Positions 8,548 through 17,463 of a DNA stretch of 64,000 nt are shown here, piece by piece. Both the position numbers and the translations under genes were made by a program. The DNA comes from Caballeronia jiangsuensis. Lineage in GTDB: Bacteria; Pseudomonadota; Gammaproteobacteria; Burkholderiales; Burkholderiaceae. The notes below the pieces were generated by a model. It was not told the DNA's origin and ran no database searches. It worked only from the letters and a program-made list of their open reading frames with translations. Location of the stretch: the NCBI GenBank assembly GCA_000648925.1, contig JFHF01000007.1, positions 140,268 through 204,267 on the forward strand. Direction: 5' to 3'. Every line of letters begins with the position of its first letter. Within the stretch, counting starts at the first letter, position 1.

Positions 8548-9321
8548 TCAGATCACGCTGGTCAATCCGCCATCGACGAAAAGCGTCTGGCCGTTCACGA
8601 AATCCGACGCCGCCGACGCGAGAAACACCGCCGCGCCGCACAGCTCCTCGACGCGGCCCCAGCGGCCCGCCGGCGTGCGCTTGCAGAGCCAGTCGGAGAA
8701 CGCCGGATCGTCGACGAGCGCGCGATTGAGATCGGTCTCGAAGTAGCCGGGCGCGATGGCGTTGGCCTGAATGCCGTGGCGCGCCCATTCCGCGCACATG
8801 CCCTTGGTCAGCATGCGGACCGCGCCCTTGGTCGCGGCGTAAGGCGCGATGCCCGGCCGCGCCAGTTCGCTCTGCACCGAACCGATATTGACGATCTTGC
8901 CGCGCCCGCGCGCCAGCATGTGCCGCGCGACGGCCTGCGAGACCTGGAACACGCCGTCGAGATTCACGCGCAGAAGGTCGTGCCAGTCGCGCTCGCTGAA
9001 GTCTTCGAGCGGCGCGCGGCGCTGGATGCCCGCGTTGTTGACGAGAATATCGATTGCGCCGATGTCCTTCTCGACGCGATCGATCGCCGCGACGACCTGC
9101 TCGCGCTCGGTCACGTCGAAGACCGCGTAGGCGGCGTCGAAGCCTTCGTCGCGCAGGCTTGCTGCAACGCCGGCTGCTTTCTGCTCATTGCGATCGTTGA
9201 TGACGATTGCCGCGCCGGCGCCCGCGAGCCCTCGCGCCAGCGCCAGCCCGATGCCGCGCCCGGAACCGGTGATCAGCGCGCGCCTGCCGCGCAGGCTGAA
9301 GAGTTTGAGTGTCTCGTCCAT
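8548..9321 (-). CDS. SDR oxidoreductase, gluconate 5-dehydrogenase-like
   Basis: A 257-aa classical short-chain dehydrogenase. It has TGSGRGIGLALA for cofactor binding, NNAG at about residue 91, catalytic Ser in NIGSVQSEL and YAATK as the Tyr-x-x-x-Lys pair. The sequence QRRAPLEDFSERDW and APGYFETDLNRALVDDPAFSDWL match the gluconate 5-dehydrogenase (IdnO/Gno) subgroup, which interconverts gluconate and 5-ketogluconate. It is the first gene of the minus-strand operon and is divergent from the LysR regulator. Substrate is a family inference; related SDRs act on other sugar acids. Confidence 0.87.
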   Translation of the reverse strand: MDETLKLFSLRGRRALITGSGRGIGLALARGLAGAGAAIVINDRNEQKAAGVAASLRDEGFDAAYAVFDVTEREQVVAAIDRVEKDIGAIDILVNNAGIQRRAPLEDFSERDWHDLLRVNLDGVFQVSQAVARHMLARGRGKIVNIGSVQSELARPGIAPYAATKGAVRMLTKGMCAEWARHGIQANAIAPGYFETDLNRALVDDPAFSDWLCKRTPAGRWGRVEELCGAAVFLASAASDFVNGQTLFVDGGLTSVI

Positions 9322-9421
9322 TTTTTAGCGCCCCATTCGTTGATGGATGCGGTTTGTCTCCGAATGCGCCTAGTTCACCCGAAGAACGGCCGTCGCGCCA
9401 ATAGTCTTTCATGACGCTGTT

Positions 9422-9436
9422 ATCATGAATCGTGAT
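9422..9436. promoter_or_regulatory. Candidate LysR operator in divergent promoter region
   Basis: A dyad ATCATGA-A-TCGTGAT (six of seven pairs match) lies in the 151-nt gap between the divergent SDR and LysR genes, with a further TCATGA at 9409-9414. Its centre is about 44 nt upstream of the LysR start, where autoregulatory LysR sites usually lie. This is inferred from symmetry and position only. Confidence 0.4.
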
Positions 9437-9472
9437 GACGGGCGACGCACGCCCGCGAGCCGGGGGTTTTCC

Positions 9473-10366
9473 ATGGAGCTGAAGCATCTGCGCGCGTTCG
9501 TCGCGCTTGCCGAGGAACTGCATTTTGGCCGGGCTGCGCAGCGCCTGTGCATCGTACAGCCGGCGTTGAGCATGCAGATCAAGGCGCTCGAAGAGGAACT
9601 CGACGTGCGCCTGTTCGAACGCGATCGTCACAAGGTCGTTCTGAACGCGACCGGCAGGCTTTTTCTGCCCGAGGCGCGCGCGACGCTGCATCAGGCGGGT
9701 CGCGCGGAGCAGATCGCGCGGCTGTCGGCGCGCGGCGAGATCGGCACGTTGCGTATTGCGTTCGTGTCGTCGGTGCTGCCGAAGCTGCTGCCGGCGCTCA
9801 TCCGCGAAATGCACACGCGCTATCCGCTCATCACGCTCGAACTGAAGGATATGCCGACGCCGGATCAGATCGCCGCGCTCCGCGAAAATCAGCTCGACTT
9901 CGGCCTGATCCGCCTGCCGGTGAGCGTCAGCGGCCTCGACATCCGCGTGGTGCTCGAAGAACCGTTCGTCGTCGCGCTCCCCGACGATCACGCGCTCGCC
10001 ATGCAAACGACGATTCATCCGCCCGATCTCCGGGGTTTTCCGGCTTTCGTTCTGGCGCGCCGTTACGCGCCGGGTTTTCACGACGACATGCTCGTGGCGC
10101 TCAAGCGCGAGGGCGTGGATCTGAACATCGCGCAGGAACTCGGCGAATTCTCGACGATGCTCGCGCTGGTTTCAGCGGGGCTCGGCATCGGCGTGATTCC
10201 GGCTGCCGCGGCGATGGCGCTGCCGCCGAAGGTCGTAGCCCGGCCGCTCGAACTGCGCGATCACACATCGGGTATCGGGCTTGCGTCGTACGGCCCGGAA
10301 AATGCGATCAAGCGCGCCTTGCTCGATGTGATCGAGCTGTGCACCGACATTGGAAAGCAGGCGTGA
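9473..10366 (+). CDS. LysR-family transcriptional regulator
   Basis: A 297-aa regulator beginning MELKHLRAFVALAEELHFGRAAQ, the standard LysR winged helix-turn-helix (residues 1-60, with QPALSMQIKALEEEL as recognition helix). The effector-binding domain runs from about residue 90, with VSAGLGIGVIPAA typical of the family. ATG 9473 follows GGGGG; the frame is open further upstream to 9425 but those residues do not fit the family. Divergent from the SDR operon, so it probably activates it in response to its substrate. Confidence 0.92.
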   Translation: MELKHLRAFVALAEELHFGRAAQRLCIVQPALSMQIKALEEELDVRLFERDRHKVVLNATGRLFLPEARATLHQAGRAEQIARLSARGEIGTLRIAFVSSVLPKLLPALIREMHTRYPLITLELKDMPTPDQIAALRENQLDFGLIRLPVSVSGLDIRVVLEEPFVVALPDDHALAMQTTIHPPDLRGFPAFVLARRYAPGFHDDMLVALKREGVDLNIAQELGEFSTMLALVSAGLGIGVIPAAAAMALPPKVVARPLELRDHTSGIGLASYGPENAIKRALLDVIELCTDIGKQA

Positions 10367-10749
10367 ATGAGTACGGCCGAGGCCCGCAAAAGAAAACGCC
10401 CGCGCTGAACGCAGGCGTTTCCGTGGCCCCGCTACCGCGCCCCAATGAACGGTTTCTCGTTCGACTTTCTTCAGGGGCCGGCTGCCGCGCGGCTCACTTT
10501 CAGTATAGGCGATGCAGCGGGATATCCAAGCCGCCGAATCATATTGCAGCGGTTAATTAACTGTCTCGGTTTCGATCGAGCGATCACCGCTTCGTCAATG
10601 TAATTGGCAATCCAAAGCATTCGCGCGATGTAACTGAGGCCAGCGCTGATTTGCTTTCTTCAAAGCATTCGTTGGCGATGGGCGCATCGAGCTTTAGCAT
10701 CGGGCGCCAGAGATGATTTTCACGCTCCGGCGCTTTCCAGGAAAACTTC
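10367..10749. other. Intergenic region after the LysR gene
   Basis: No credible gene. It contains one clear hairpin at 10395-10421 (annotated separately) and otherwise only short unrelated frames. The last 100 nt include AT-richer sequence suitable for the promoter of the small gene at 10750. Confidence 0.6.
10395..10421 (+). terminator. Probable terminator hairpin downstream of LysR gene
   Basis: AAACGCC is paired with GGCGTTT across a 13-nt loop, 29 nt after the LysR stop. There is an A-rich run before it and only a short T run after it, so it may work on either strand. Confidence 0.55.
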
Positions 10750-10968
10750 ATGCGATACAAGGGATATGACGTGGCACCGTCCGCACATGCATTGCCGAGC
10801 GGCCTGTATGCGGCGAACCTGATTATCGAAAGCCCCACGGCGACGAGCGGCGCATCCTTCACCTTCGATGCGCTCGACTACTTCTTCGAGCCCGATCACG
10901 CCATCGCGTATGCGGCGCGCTGGGCCCGGCTCTGGATCGATCAGCGCAGCAAGTCCGCGCGCGCCTAA
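10750..10968 (+). CDS. Small hypothetical protein (72 aa)
   Basis: I do not recognise a named family. The protein begins MRYKGYDVAP and has a strand-rich first half and a C-terminal helix (HAIAYAARWARLWIDQRS), a layout seen in short uncharacterised Burkholderia proteins. The gene at 28687 encodes a protein of equal length with a similar plan (aromatic/acidic strand, then an alanine-rich helix with AR), although identity is low. The start is supported by AGGAAA seven nt upstream. It stands alone between the LysR gene and the organosulfur island. Confidence 0.65.
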   Translation: MRYKGYDVAPSAHALPSGLYAANLIIESPTATSGASFTFDALDYFFEPDHAIAYAARWARLWIDQRSKSARA

Positions 10969-11071
10969 TGCCGATATGGCAATTCCTTATCGATAGAAAT
11001 TGGATCGCCATGTGAGCGCCCGGCGTTAGCATGAGCATCCTTCCCACTCTGTCCATCGGTTCATTCAAGCG

Positions 11072-12130
11072 ATGTCCAAATTTCCCCGCTTCGGCGTCTG
11101 GGCGCTCGTGCATGGCAGCCGCGCGGCGCTACAGGATCCCGAGGAGCCATACGACGCCTCGTGGGCGCGCAACAAGGCGCTCGTGCTGGAGGCCGAACGC
11201 CTCGGTTACGACTCCGTGCTCGTCGCGCAGCATACGATCAACCCGCACGATCCCTCGCTCGATCAGCTCGAAGCGTGGACGGCGTCGGCGGCACTGGCGG
11301 CGCTCACTTCGCGCATCGAGATCATCGCGGCCATCAAGCCTTATCTCTATCATCCGGTCGTGCTCGCGAAAATGGCGCAGCAGATCGAGCACATCAGCGG
11401 CGGGCGCTTCGCGATCAACCTCGTGAACGCGTGGAACCGTCCCGAGCTCGAACGCGCCGGCATCGGCTTTGCCGAGCATGACGAGCGTTATGCGTATGGG
11501 CGCGAGTGGATAGCTGTCGTCGAGGCGTTGCTGCGCGGCGAAGCCGTCACGCATCGCGGCGACCACTTTCGTATCGATGACTATCGACTGCGTCCCGCCG
11601 ATCCGTTCCGCGCGCGTCCGCGCATCTATGTCGGCGGCGAATCGGAGCCGGCGCGCTCGCTCGTGGCGGCGCACGGCGACGTGTGGTTCATCAACGGCCA
11701 GCCGCACGACGATGTGTCCGCCCTGATCGCCGATGTCTCCGCCCGCGTGCGACCGGCCGGACGCGAGGCGTTGCGCTTCGGTTTGTCGGCGTTCGTGATC
11801 GCACGCGAGACGCAGGATGAAGCGCAGGCGCATCTCGAACATCTCTTCGCGCTGGCCGAACTCGACAAGCCGCTGCGCGAACGGCAGAAGGCCAATACCG
11901 ATCCGAAAGCGGTAATGCACCAGACCTTCGCGCGCTCGGCGCGTGTCGGATCGAACGGCGGCACGGCGGCCGATCTCGTCGGCGATTACGATACGGTCGC
12001 GCGACGCATCGTCGATTTTCATCGGGCAGGCATCGAACTGTTCATGCTGCAGTTCCAGCCTTTCGAGGCCGATATGGGCCGCTTCGCGCAAGAAGTGATG
12101 CCGCGCGTGCGCCGTCTGCTGGGTGGCTGA
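11072..12130 (+). CDS. LLM-class flavin-dependent monooxygenase (SsuD/SfnG-like)
   Basis: A 352-aa luciferase-like TIM barrel that would use reduced FMN and O2. Recognisable parts are RFGVWALVHGSRAA at the N-terminus, ISGGRFAINLVNAWNRPE (the SGGR-x-x-x-N phosphate/flavin region) and ARPRIYVGGESEPARSLVA. These features resemble alkanesulfonate and dimethylsulfone monooxygenases, which split C-S bonds to release sulfite. It has no cysteine. It converges with the SfnB-like gene of the adjoining ABC operon. No strong Shine-Dalgarno is seen before ATG 11072. Substrate is inferred from neighbours. Confidence 0.85.
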   Translation: MSKFPRFGVWALVHGSRAALQDPEEPYDASWARNKALVLEAERLGYDSVLVAQHTINPHDPSLDQLEAWTASAALAALTSRIEIIAAIKPYLYHPVVLAKMAQQIEHISGGRFAINLVNAWNRPELERAGIGFAEHDERYAYGREWIAVVEALLRGEAVTHRGDHFRIDDYRLRPADPFRARPRIYVGGESEPARSLVAAHGDVWFINGQPHDDVSALIADVSARVRPAGREALRFGLSAFVIARETQDEAQAHLEHLFALAELDKPLRERQKANTDPKAVMHQTFARSARVGSNGGTAADLVGDYDTVARRIVDFHRAGIELFMLQFQPFEADMGRFAQEVMPRVRRLLGG

Positions 12131-12138
12131 GCACGCGG

Positions 12139-12180
12139 GTCCGCTCGTCGCGTCAGGCCTTCAGCGGCGCGCGAGCGGAC
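12139..12180. terminator. Possible bidirectional terminator
   Basis: GTCCGCTCG is perfectly paired with CGAGCGGAC across a 24-nt loop in the 63-nt gap between two convergent genes. No clear T tract follows on either side. Confidence 0.4.
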
Positions 12181-12193
12181 GCATTACGCACGA

Positions 12194-13435
12194 TCAGAAG
12201 AACGCGCCCGTGGGCGGCAGTTGCCCGGTCAGCAGGTTCTGCCCGAGCAAACGTTCCTTGTAGAGCCGCGGATTATGCGAGGCGATCACCTTGATGTTGC
12301 GCCAGTGCCGATCCAGTGCGCCGATCCGCGAGACGACCGAGCCCGAACCGAGATCGATCAGCCAGCTTGCGATCTGCGGAGCGAGATCGTCGATCACGAC
12401 TTTGGCTTCGGAAGCCGCGAAGGTAGCGGCAAGCGTGGTCTCGTATTCGTCGCGCGTGCCCTGCGCATCCCATACGCGTTGCAAGGCGACGACCGCGCGA
12501 TCCGCGGTCGCCTCGACGCTCGCCGCGTACGCGCGAATACGGCCGAGCAGCGATTGCAGCGCGGGTTCGTCGACGGGATGCGCCGCTTCGCCGTGATAGA
12601 AATTGCGCCCGCGCGCGCGCAGCACATCCACGGCGTCCAGCGCCACGCGCCGCACGATGCCCGCGATGCAGTTGGTCAGATAGACCTGATGGAAGGTATA
12701 GCCCCACGGCGCCGCTTCGTCGGACTTCGGCGGGTCCGTCGGGTAGAGATGCGCGGCGGGGACCGTCACGTTGCGAAACCGCGCCGTGCCCGAGCCGGTC
12801 AGGCGCTGGCCGAAACCTTGCCAGTCGTCGTCATCGCTTACGCCTTCGCCGCGATTCAGCACGTATTGCACGGTGCGGCCCGCGCGACTCTCCACCGCGA
12901 GTCCGATGAACGCGTCGTTGTACAGATTGCCCGTCGCGTACACCTTGTCGCCCGAGCCGACGTAGACATCGCGGGACGCGTCCCATTCGAGCCGGCTCAG
13001 CACCTTCGTCGGGCGCGCGCCTGCCGCCGTCACGTCGCTATCGACGAAGCTCAGACCGATGGTCTTGTTCTGCCCGGCGATTTCCAGCACGCGTGCATGA
13101 AAGGGATGCTCGCGCCTTCTGAGCGCGGCTTCCACTTGCCACAGATGATTGCGGAACGCATGGGCGATGTTCGAATCCGCCGCGGCCACATCGCGCGCGA
13201 CGACGAGCAATTCGCGCAGCGACACGCCGCGTCCGCCGCCATCGACGGGAAGACGCAGCGCGCCGAAGCCGAGCGCCTTGAGACTTGCGATCTCCTCGCG
13301 CGGAAGGCGATGATCGCGTTCACGCTCGGCGGCGCTTGCGGCGATATCGTTGATGATCTGCGCGTAGCCGAGGCTTGCCGACAGCGGCGATACGAGCGCG
13401 GGCCCGGCGCTCGATACGTTGGTGAGTTCAGACAT
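12194..13435 (-). CDS. Acyl-CoA dehydrogenase-fold flavoenzyme (SfnB/DszC-like)
   Basis: A 413-aa protein of the acyl-CoA dehydrogenase fold used by flavin-dependent sulfur monooxygenases (SfnB, DszC). It shows LPVDGGGRGVSLRELL at residues 60-75, SNIAHAFRNHLWQVEA and a C-terminal DRHWRNIKVIASHNPRLYKERLLG, the typical end of this subgroup. Such enzymes oxidise sulfides or sulfones with FMNH2, or act in dibenzothiophene-type desulfurisation. ATG 13435 follows GAGGAAA. It is the last gene of an ABC operon (permease, ATPase, binding protein, this enzyme), 19 nt after the binding-protein gene. It contains one cysteine. Confidence 0.86.
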   Translation of the reverse strand: MSELTNVSSAGPALVSPLSASLGYAQIINDIAASAAERERDHRLPREEIASLKALGFGALRLPVDGGGRGVSLRELLVVARDVAAADSNIAHAFRNHLWQVEAALRRREHPFHARVLEIAGQNKTIGLSFVDSDVTAAGARPTKVLSRLEWDASRDVYVGSGDKVYATGNLYNDAFIGLAVESRAGRTVQYVLNRGEGVSDDDDWQGFGQRLTGSGTARFRNVTVPAAHLYPTDPPKSDEAAPWGYTFHQVYLTNCIAGIVRRVALDAVDVLRARGRNFYHGEAAHPVDEPALQSLLGRIRAYAASVEATADRAVVALQRVWDAQGTRDEYETTLAATFAASEAKVVIDDLAPQIASWLIDLGSGSVVSRIGALDRHWRNIKVIASHNPRLYKERLLGQNLLTGQLPPTGAFF

Positions 13436-13454
13436 GATCTTGCATTTCCTCGAA

Positions 13455-14459
13455 TCAGACCTTGATGCTGTAATCCGCGACCCTGATGCGCGAATTGATG
13501 ATCTTGCGTTCCGCGAGCCAGTCGGCGGCGCGTTGAAATTGCGCGATGAAAGCGGCATCGTCGGGCTCGTGGAACTGATTCACGCGCTTGAGGCTCGCAA
13601 GATAGTCGCGCACCTGGTCCGGATACTTGCCTTCGCGTTGGACGAGAAGCTCGGCGTCGGCGGAATGCGCGGACTGCCATGCGCCTTCTACGCGGTACGC
13701 ATCGATCACCGCGCGAATCAGCTCGGAGTTCTCTTCGGTGAACTTCCGGCGCGTCACGAGCGAGCTATAGTCGATGAGGAAATCCAGATCGCGGCCTTCG
13801 TTGAAGATGTCCTTCGCGTCATTCGAGAAGCGCGAGATGTCCACGCCGGGCGACCACATCGACCATGCATCGACCTTGCCTTGCGCGAAAGCCGGCGCGG
13901 CGTCGGGCGGATTCAGATAGACGAACTGGACCTTGTCGCGATCGACGCGATGCTTTTCCAGCGCCGCGATCAGCAGGAATTCGCCGAGCCCCGAACGGTT
14001 GACGGCGACCTTTCGGCCCGCCAGATCGGCGACCGAATCGATGCCGCTCGACTTCTTCGCGATGATGGCCGTCGAGCGGGGCGAATAGATATCGAACGCG
14101 TTGAACACGATCGGTGATCCGGCGAGCATCGCGGCGAGCGCGGGTGTCGTCGATCCCCAGAAGCCGAAGTCGGCGCTGCCGCCGACCACGGCCTGAATCG
14201 AGGGCGCATGGTTCGGAAACGGGCCGATCCATTCGACCTTGATGCCTTTGGCGGCGAGCGTCTTTTCGAACACGCCGCGCTGCCTGGCGATGTCGGGCAG
14301 GCTGCCGTAGCCCCAGCCGATGCGCACTGTATCGGTATTGCGCGTGAGCTTGCGCGGCTCGGCGGCTCGCGCGGGGAAAAGTCCGCTGGTGGCGACGCCG
14401 GCCAGCAGGCCTCCTGCCGCGCGTAACAACTGGCGGCGGGTCAGCGAAGAATCAGTCAT
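13455..14459 (-). CDS. ABC transporter substrate-binding protein (aliphatic sulfonate type, Tat signal)
   Basis: A 334-aa periplasmic binding protein of the SsuA/NrtA/TauA class. The N-terminus SLTRRQLLRAAGGLLAG carries a twin-arginine signal and an AxA cleavage site near residue 32. The mature part has IGWGYGSLPDIARQRGVFEK and GSADFGFWGSTTPALAAMLAG, where these proteins bind the sulfonate group. It has no cysteine and only three methionines. It is in an operon with its ATPase, permease and an SfnB-like enzyme, so the likely ligand is an organosulfonate or sulfone; the precise ligand is unknown. Confidence 0.9.
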   Translation of the reverse strand: MTDSSLTRRQLLRAAGGLLAGVATSGLFPARAAEPRKLTRNTDTVRIGWGYGSLPDIARQRGVFEKTLAAKGIKVEWIGPFPNHAPSIQAVVGGSADFGFWGSTTPALAAMLAGSPIVFNAFDIYSPRSTAIIAKKSSGIDSVADLAGRKVAVNRSGLGEFLLIAALEKHRVDRDKVQFVYLNPPDAAPAFAQGKVDAWSMWSPGVDISRFSNDAKDIFNEGRDLDFLIDYSSLVTRRKFTEENSELIRAVIDAYRVEGAWQSAHSADAELLVQREGKYPDQVRDYLASLKRVNQFHEPDDAAFIAQFQRAADWLAERKIINSRIRVADYSIKV

Positions 14460-14504
14460 CCTTTGAGGTCCTTCTGGTTGTGCGGGAAAGAGGTCAGTGA
14501 GAGG

Positions 14505-15224
14505 TCAGTGCGTTCGAACGCCCAGCTCCGCGAGCAGGATGGGCCGCAACGCCAGCGGCGCGTGATCCTTGGGCTGGAACGCAGCCGCGATGCGTCCGGC
14601 GCGCATCACGAGAATCCTGTCGGCGAGCGTGAGCGCTTCGTCGACGTCATGCGTCACGATCAGCACGCCCGGCTGATGCAGCGCGACGAGTTCCTTGACG
14701 AGGCCGTGCATCCGGATGCGAGTGAGCGCATCGAGGGCCGCGAAGGGCTCGTCGAGCAACAGCAGCGCAGGGTCGTGAATGAGCGCGCGCGCCAGCGCCA
14801 CCCGCTGCGCCTGACCGCCCGACAGATTGCGCGGCCAGTCGTCCTCACGTCCGGCGAGTCCGACTTCGGCCAACGCGCGCGCTGCGCCTTCGCGGCCGAT
14901 CGTGTTCTCGTGACCGAGCGCGACGTTCTGCCATAACATCGCCCACGGCAGCAGCCGATGCTCCTGGAACACGACGGAAGGGCGCGCCGGCGCGCGTATG
15001 TTTCCCGCATCGGGCAGATCGAGCCCCGCCAGCGCGCGCAGCAGTGTGGTCTTGCCGCATCCGCTTTCACCGAGCAGCGCGACGAATTCGCCTTTGCGGA
15101 TGTCGAGGTCGAGTGCATCGATGACGACACGGCTGCCATAGCGCCGTTGCAGTCCGCGCACCGATACGGCCAGCGCCGATGATGAGTTGACGCGCTCGCG
15201 GGACAACACAGTGCTTTGCGTCAC
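14505..15224 (-). CDS. ABC transporter ATP-binding protein (SsuB-like)
   Basis: A 239-aa ATPase with Walker A GESGCGKTTLL, Q-loop VVFQEHRLLPW, signature NLSGGQAQRVALARAL and Walker B LLLLDEPFAALD, then the switch His in VTHDVDEAL. This set matches nitrate/sulfonate/taurine ATPases. The start is GTG 15224, which overlaps the permease stop (GTGA) and has AAAGGAG upstream; the frame is open far upstream but that part is antisense-like and is not coding. Its only cysteine is in Walker A. Confidence 0.92.
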   Translation of the reverse strand: MTQSTVLSRERVNSSSALAVSVRGLQRRYGSRVVIDALDLDIRKGEFVALLGESGCGKTTLLRALAGLDLPDAGNIRAPARPSVVFQEHRLLPWAMLWQNVALGHENTIGREGAARALAEVGLAGREDDWPRNLSGGQAQRVALARALIHDPALLLLDEPFAALDALTRIRMHGLVKELVALHQPGVLIVTHDVDEALTLADRILVMRAGRIAAAFQPKDHAPLALRPILLAELGVRTH

Positions 15225-16060
15225 TTGCGTGCTCCTTTGGCATAGTTCGCGTGCCACGAGAGAAAACGGCCTTCGAGCAGGCGCACGAGCGCATCCGCAA
15301 CGACGCCGATGATCGCGTAGACGATCACGGTCAGCAGGATGACGTTGGTGTTCAGGAATTCGCGGGCGTCCATCGCGAGAAAGCCGATGCCTTTCGTTGT
15401 CGCGAGCGTCTCGGCGATGACGAGCGCGAGCCATGCATGCGCGAGCGCATAGCGCACGCCTGTCAGGATGGAAGGCATCGCGCCGGGAAGAATGATTCGC
15501 CGCACGATCGCGATCTGGTCCATGCCGATCACGCGGGCGAGTTCCATCAGCTTCGGATCGATCTGCCGGATGCCGAGCATCGTGTTGATGTAGATGGGGA
15601 AGAGCACCGCGAGCGCGACCAGGAAGATCTTCGCGACTTCGCCGACGCCGAACCAGACGATCACGAGCGGCAGCATCGCCAGAAAGGGAATCGCGCGCAC
15701 CATCTGGATCGAGCGATCGAAGAGCGCCAGCGCGAACGGCGAGAAGCCGACGGCGACGCCCAGCGCGAGCCCGATCGTGGCGCCGATGACGAAGCCTACC
15801 GCGGCACGCAACAGCGACACGCCGAGATGAACGAAAAGCTCGCCGTTCCTTGCGAGATTCACGGCGGTGTCGAAGACGCGGCTCGGGGCGGGAAGCACCT
15901 GAGGCGCGATCAGCCCGATGCGCGATGCCGCTTCCCACACGAGCACGACGATCGCGGGAATGGCCCACGAAAGCCATCGATAGAGCACGACTTTCGATAT
16001 GCCCGCGCGCGGTGCATGCGAAGACACATAGCTGTTGCGGGTGGAAGTCAGGTCAGCCAT
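15221..16060 (-). CDS. ABC transporter permease (SsuC-like)
   Basis: A 279-aa inner-membrane permease, about six helices, with the cytoplasmic EAA-type loop ELARVIGMDQIAIVRRIILPGAMPSILTGVR that contacts the ATPase. It matches the nitrate/sulfonate/taurine permease family. It is the first gene of the minus-strand sulfonate-type operon and is divergent from a second system of the same kind, 320 nt apart. I see no cysteine in it. Confidence 0.91.
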   Translation of the reverse strand: MADLTSTRNSYVSSHAPRAGISKVVLYRWLSWAIPAIVVLVWEAASRIGLIAPQVLPAPSRVFDTAVNLARNGELFVHLGVSLLRAAVGFVIGATIGLALGVAVGFSPFALALFDRSIQMVRAIPFLAMLPLVIVWFGVGEVAKIFLVALAVLFPIYINTMLGIRQIDPKLMELARVIGMDQIAIVRRIILPGAMPSILTGVRYALAHAWLALVIAETLATTKGIGFLAMDAREFLNTNVILLTVIVYAIIGVVADALVRLLEGRFLSWHANYAKGARK

Positions 16061-16380
16061 TTCATTTCCGTATCAGCCATGAAGGATGGGCGCTGCGATA
16101 AAAGTTATGCGCGAGTCGAGAAGTTGAGCTGCTTATTAGAAGCCGCCGAATGGCGCGTCGACAAACGTTTTATTGTTCTTTGCTTTGCAGCGTTCATATC
16201 CGCCGATGCCGCTTATGCCATTGCGAATCGCCTGAATTGCATTTCAGTTTTCATCGCAAGAGCTATGCATATTTCCTTCGTTCGCGCGACTCGCATGCGG
16301 CGTGAGAATGCCTGAGCACCGCATGGCCGGTCGCGCTGTGCCCGACCATTTCCTTTTGCTGCTCTTCTCATTCCGATCCC
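16061..16380. other. Divergent promoter region between two ABC operons
   Basis: A gene-free 320-nt stretch that is AT-richer than its surroundings (for example around 16100-16280). It must hold the promoters of both back-to-back operons. Sulfur regulators such as CysB or Cbl would be expected to bind here, but I could not identify a specific site or a convincing -35/-10 pair. Confidence 0.55.
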
Positions 16381-17463
16381 ATGAAGGCGTCCAATTCGCA
16401 TCGCCGGCCATACGTTGCCGGAAAGCTCACTGTGGTGGCCTGCGCGGCTGTCGCGCTCGTTTTGCTGGGCGGCTGCAAGCCTCATGAAGAGCAGGCGCAA
16501 TCGTCAGCGCCGTCGGTCGCGCAGGGCAGCCGGCAGGAAGTGACGTACTTCAAGTATCCCGACAACCCGGCGTTCGATCTCGTCTATCTCGCCGACAAGC
16601 TCGGTTATTTCGAAGGCACGAGCACGCGTCCGAAGTATGTCGGCAAGATATCCGCGCCGCAGATCATTCCGCTCGTCGGCACGGGCGAGATCGATTTCGG
16701 CACGCGCATGGTGCCGCTCGTCATCTCCGCGATCGCGAGCGGCGCGGATATCAAGGTCGTGTCCGCGGGCGGCGAGACGCTGCCCGATGCGCCGCATATG
16801 AAGTACTTCACGCGCAAGGATTCCGGCATTCGCGGGCCGAAGGACTTCGAGGGCAAGACAGTGGCGTTCAACAGCTTCGGCGCGTGCGCGGAATTCGTGA
16901 CGAAGAAGTATCTGTCGCAGCACGGCGTGGATGTGTCGAAGGTCAACTGGCTCGTCGTGCCCGACAACCAGTCGCAGCAGGCGCTCGTCACGAAGAACGT
17001 GGATATCGCCATCATTCATCCGCCTTTCTCCGGCGCTGCCGAGGCCGATCCGCAACTGCACAAGCTGTGGAGCGACTGGGACGAGGACGGCGGACTGGGC
17101 GGCATGGCGCCCTACAGCGTGAACGGCGCATTCGCGCGCGCGCATCCGCAAGCGGTGAAGGATTTCGTGACGGCCATCGCGAAGGCCGGCAACTGGGTCA
17201 ACGCGCATCCGGACGAAGCGCGCCAGCTCACGGCGGAGCGGCTCGGTATCGACGTGAAGCTGGTCGAGCGCTATGCCTATGTGAAGGATCTCGTGGTGAC
17301 CGAACCGCCGATCCAGTACTACATCGATATCCTCGAACAGGCCGGCAAGATTCCGAAGGGCAAGGTGCAGGTGAAGGACGTCTATACGAACCAGTACAAC
17401 CCGTTGGCCGCGAAGCAGTCGCAGGCAAACGCGACGCCGGTCGCGAACGGCAGGCCATCATGA
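16381..17463 (+). CDS. ABC transporter substrate-binding lipoprotein (NrtA/SsuA class)
   Basis: A 360-aa binding protein with a lipobox (ALVLLGGC, Cys at residue 32) so it is probably anchored to the inner membrane. The mature protein shows TYFKYPDNPAFDLVYLADKLGYFEG at its start and IPLVGTGEIDFGTRMVPLVISA, the fold-type II pattern of sulfonate/nitrate/thiamine-precursor binding proteins. It overlaps the ATPase gene by four nt. It contains two cysteines, so it is not as sulfur-poor as the neighbouring proteins. Ligand unknown; the monooxygenase at the end of the operon suggests an organosulfur or related compound. Confidence 0.88.
   Translation: MKASNSHRRPYVAGKLTVVACAAVALVLLGGCKPHEEQAQSSAPSVAQGSRQEVTYFKYPDNPAFDLVYLADKLGYFEGTSTRPKYVGKISAPQIIPLVGTGEIDFGTRMVPLVISAIASGADIKVVSAGGETLPDAPHMKYFTRKDSGIRGPKDFEGKTVAFNSFGACAEFVTKKYLSQHGVDVSKVNWLVVPDNQSQQALVTKNVDIAIIHPPFSGAAEADPQLHKLWSDWDEDGGLGGMAPYSVNGAFARAHPQAVKDFVTAIAKAGNWVNAHPDEARQLTAERLGIDVKLVERYAYVKDLVVTEPPIQYYIDILEQAGKIPKGKVQVKDVYTNQYNPLAAKQSQANATPVANGRPS

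Noticed and set aside
12221..13465. Plus-strand frame opposite the SfnB/DszC-like gene
   Set aside because: Arg-rich antisense frame without motifs.
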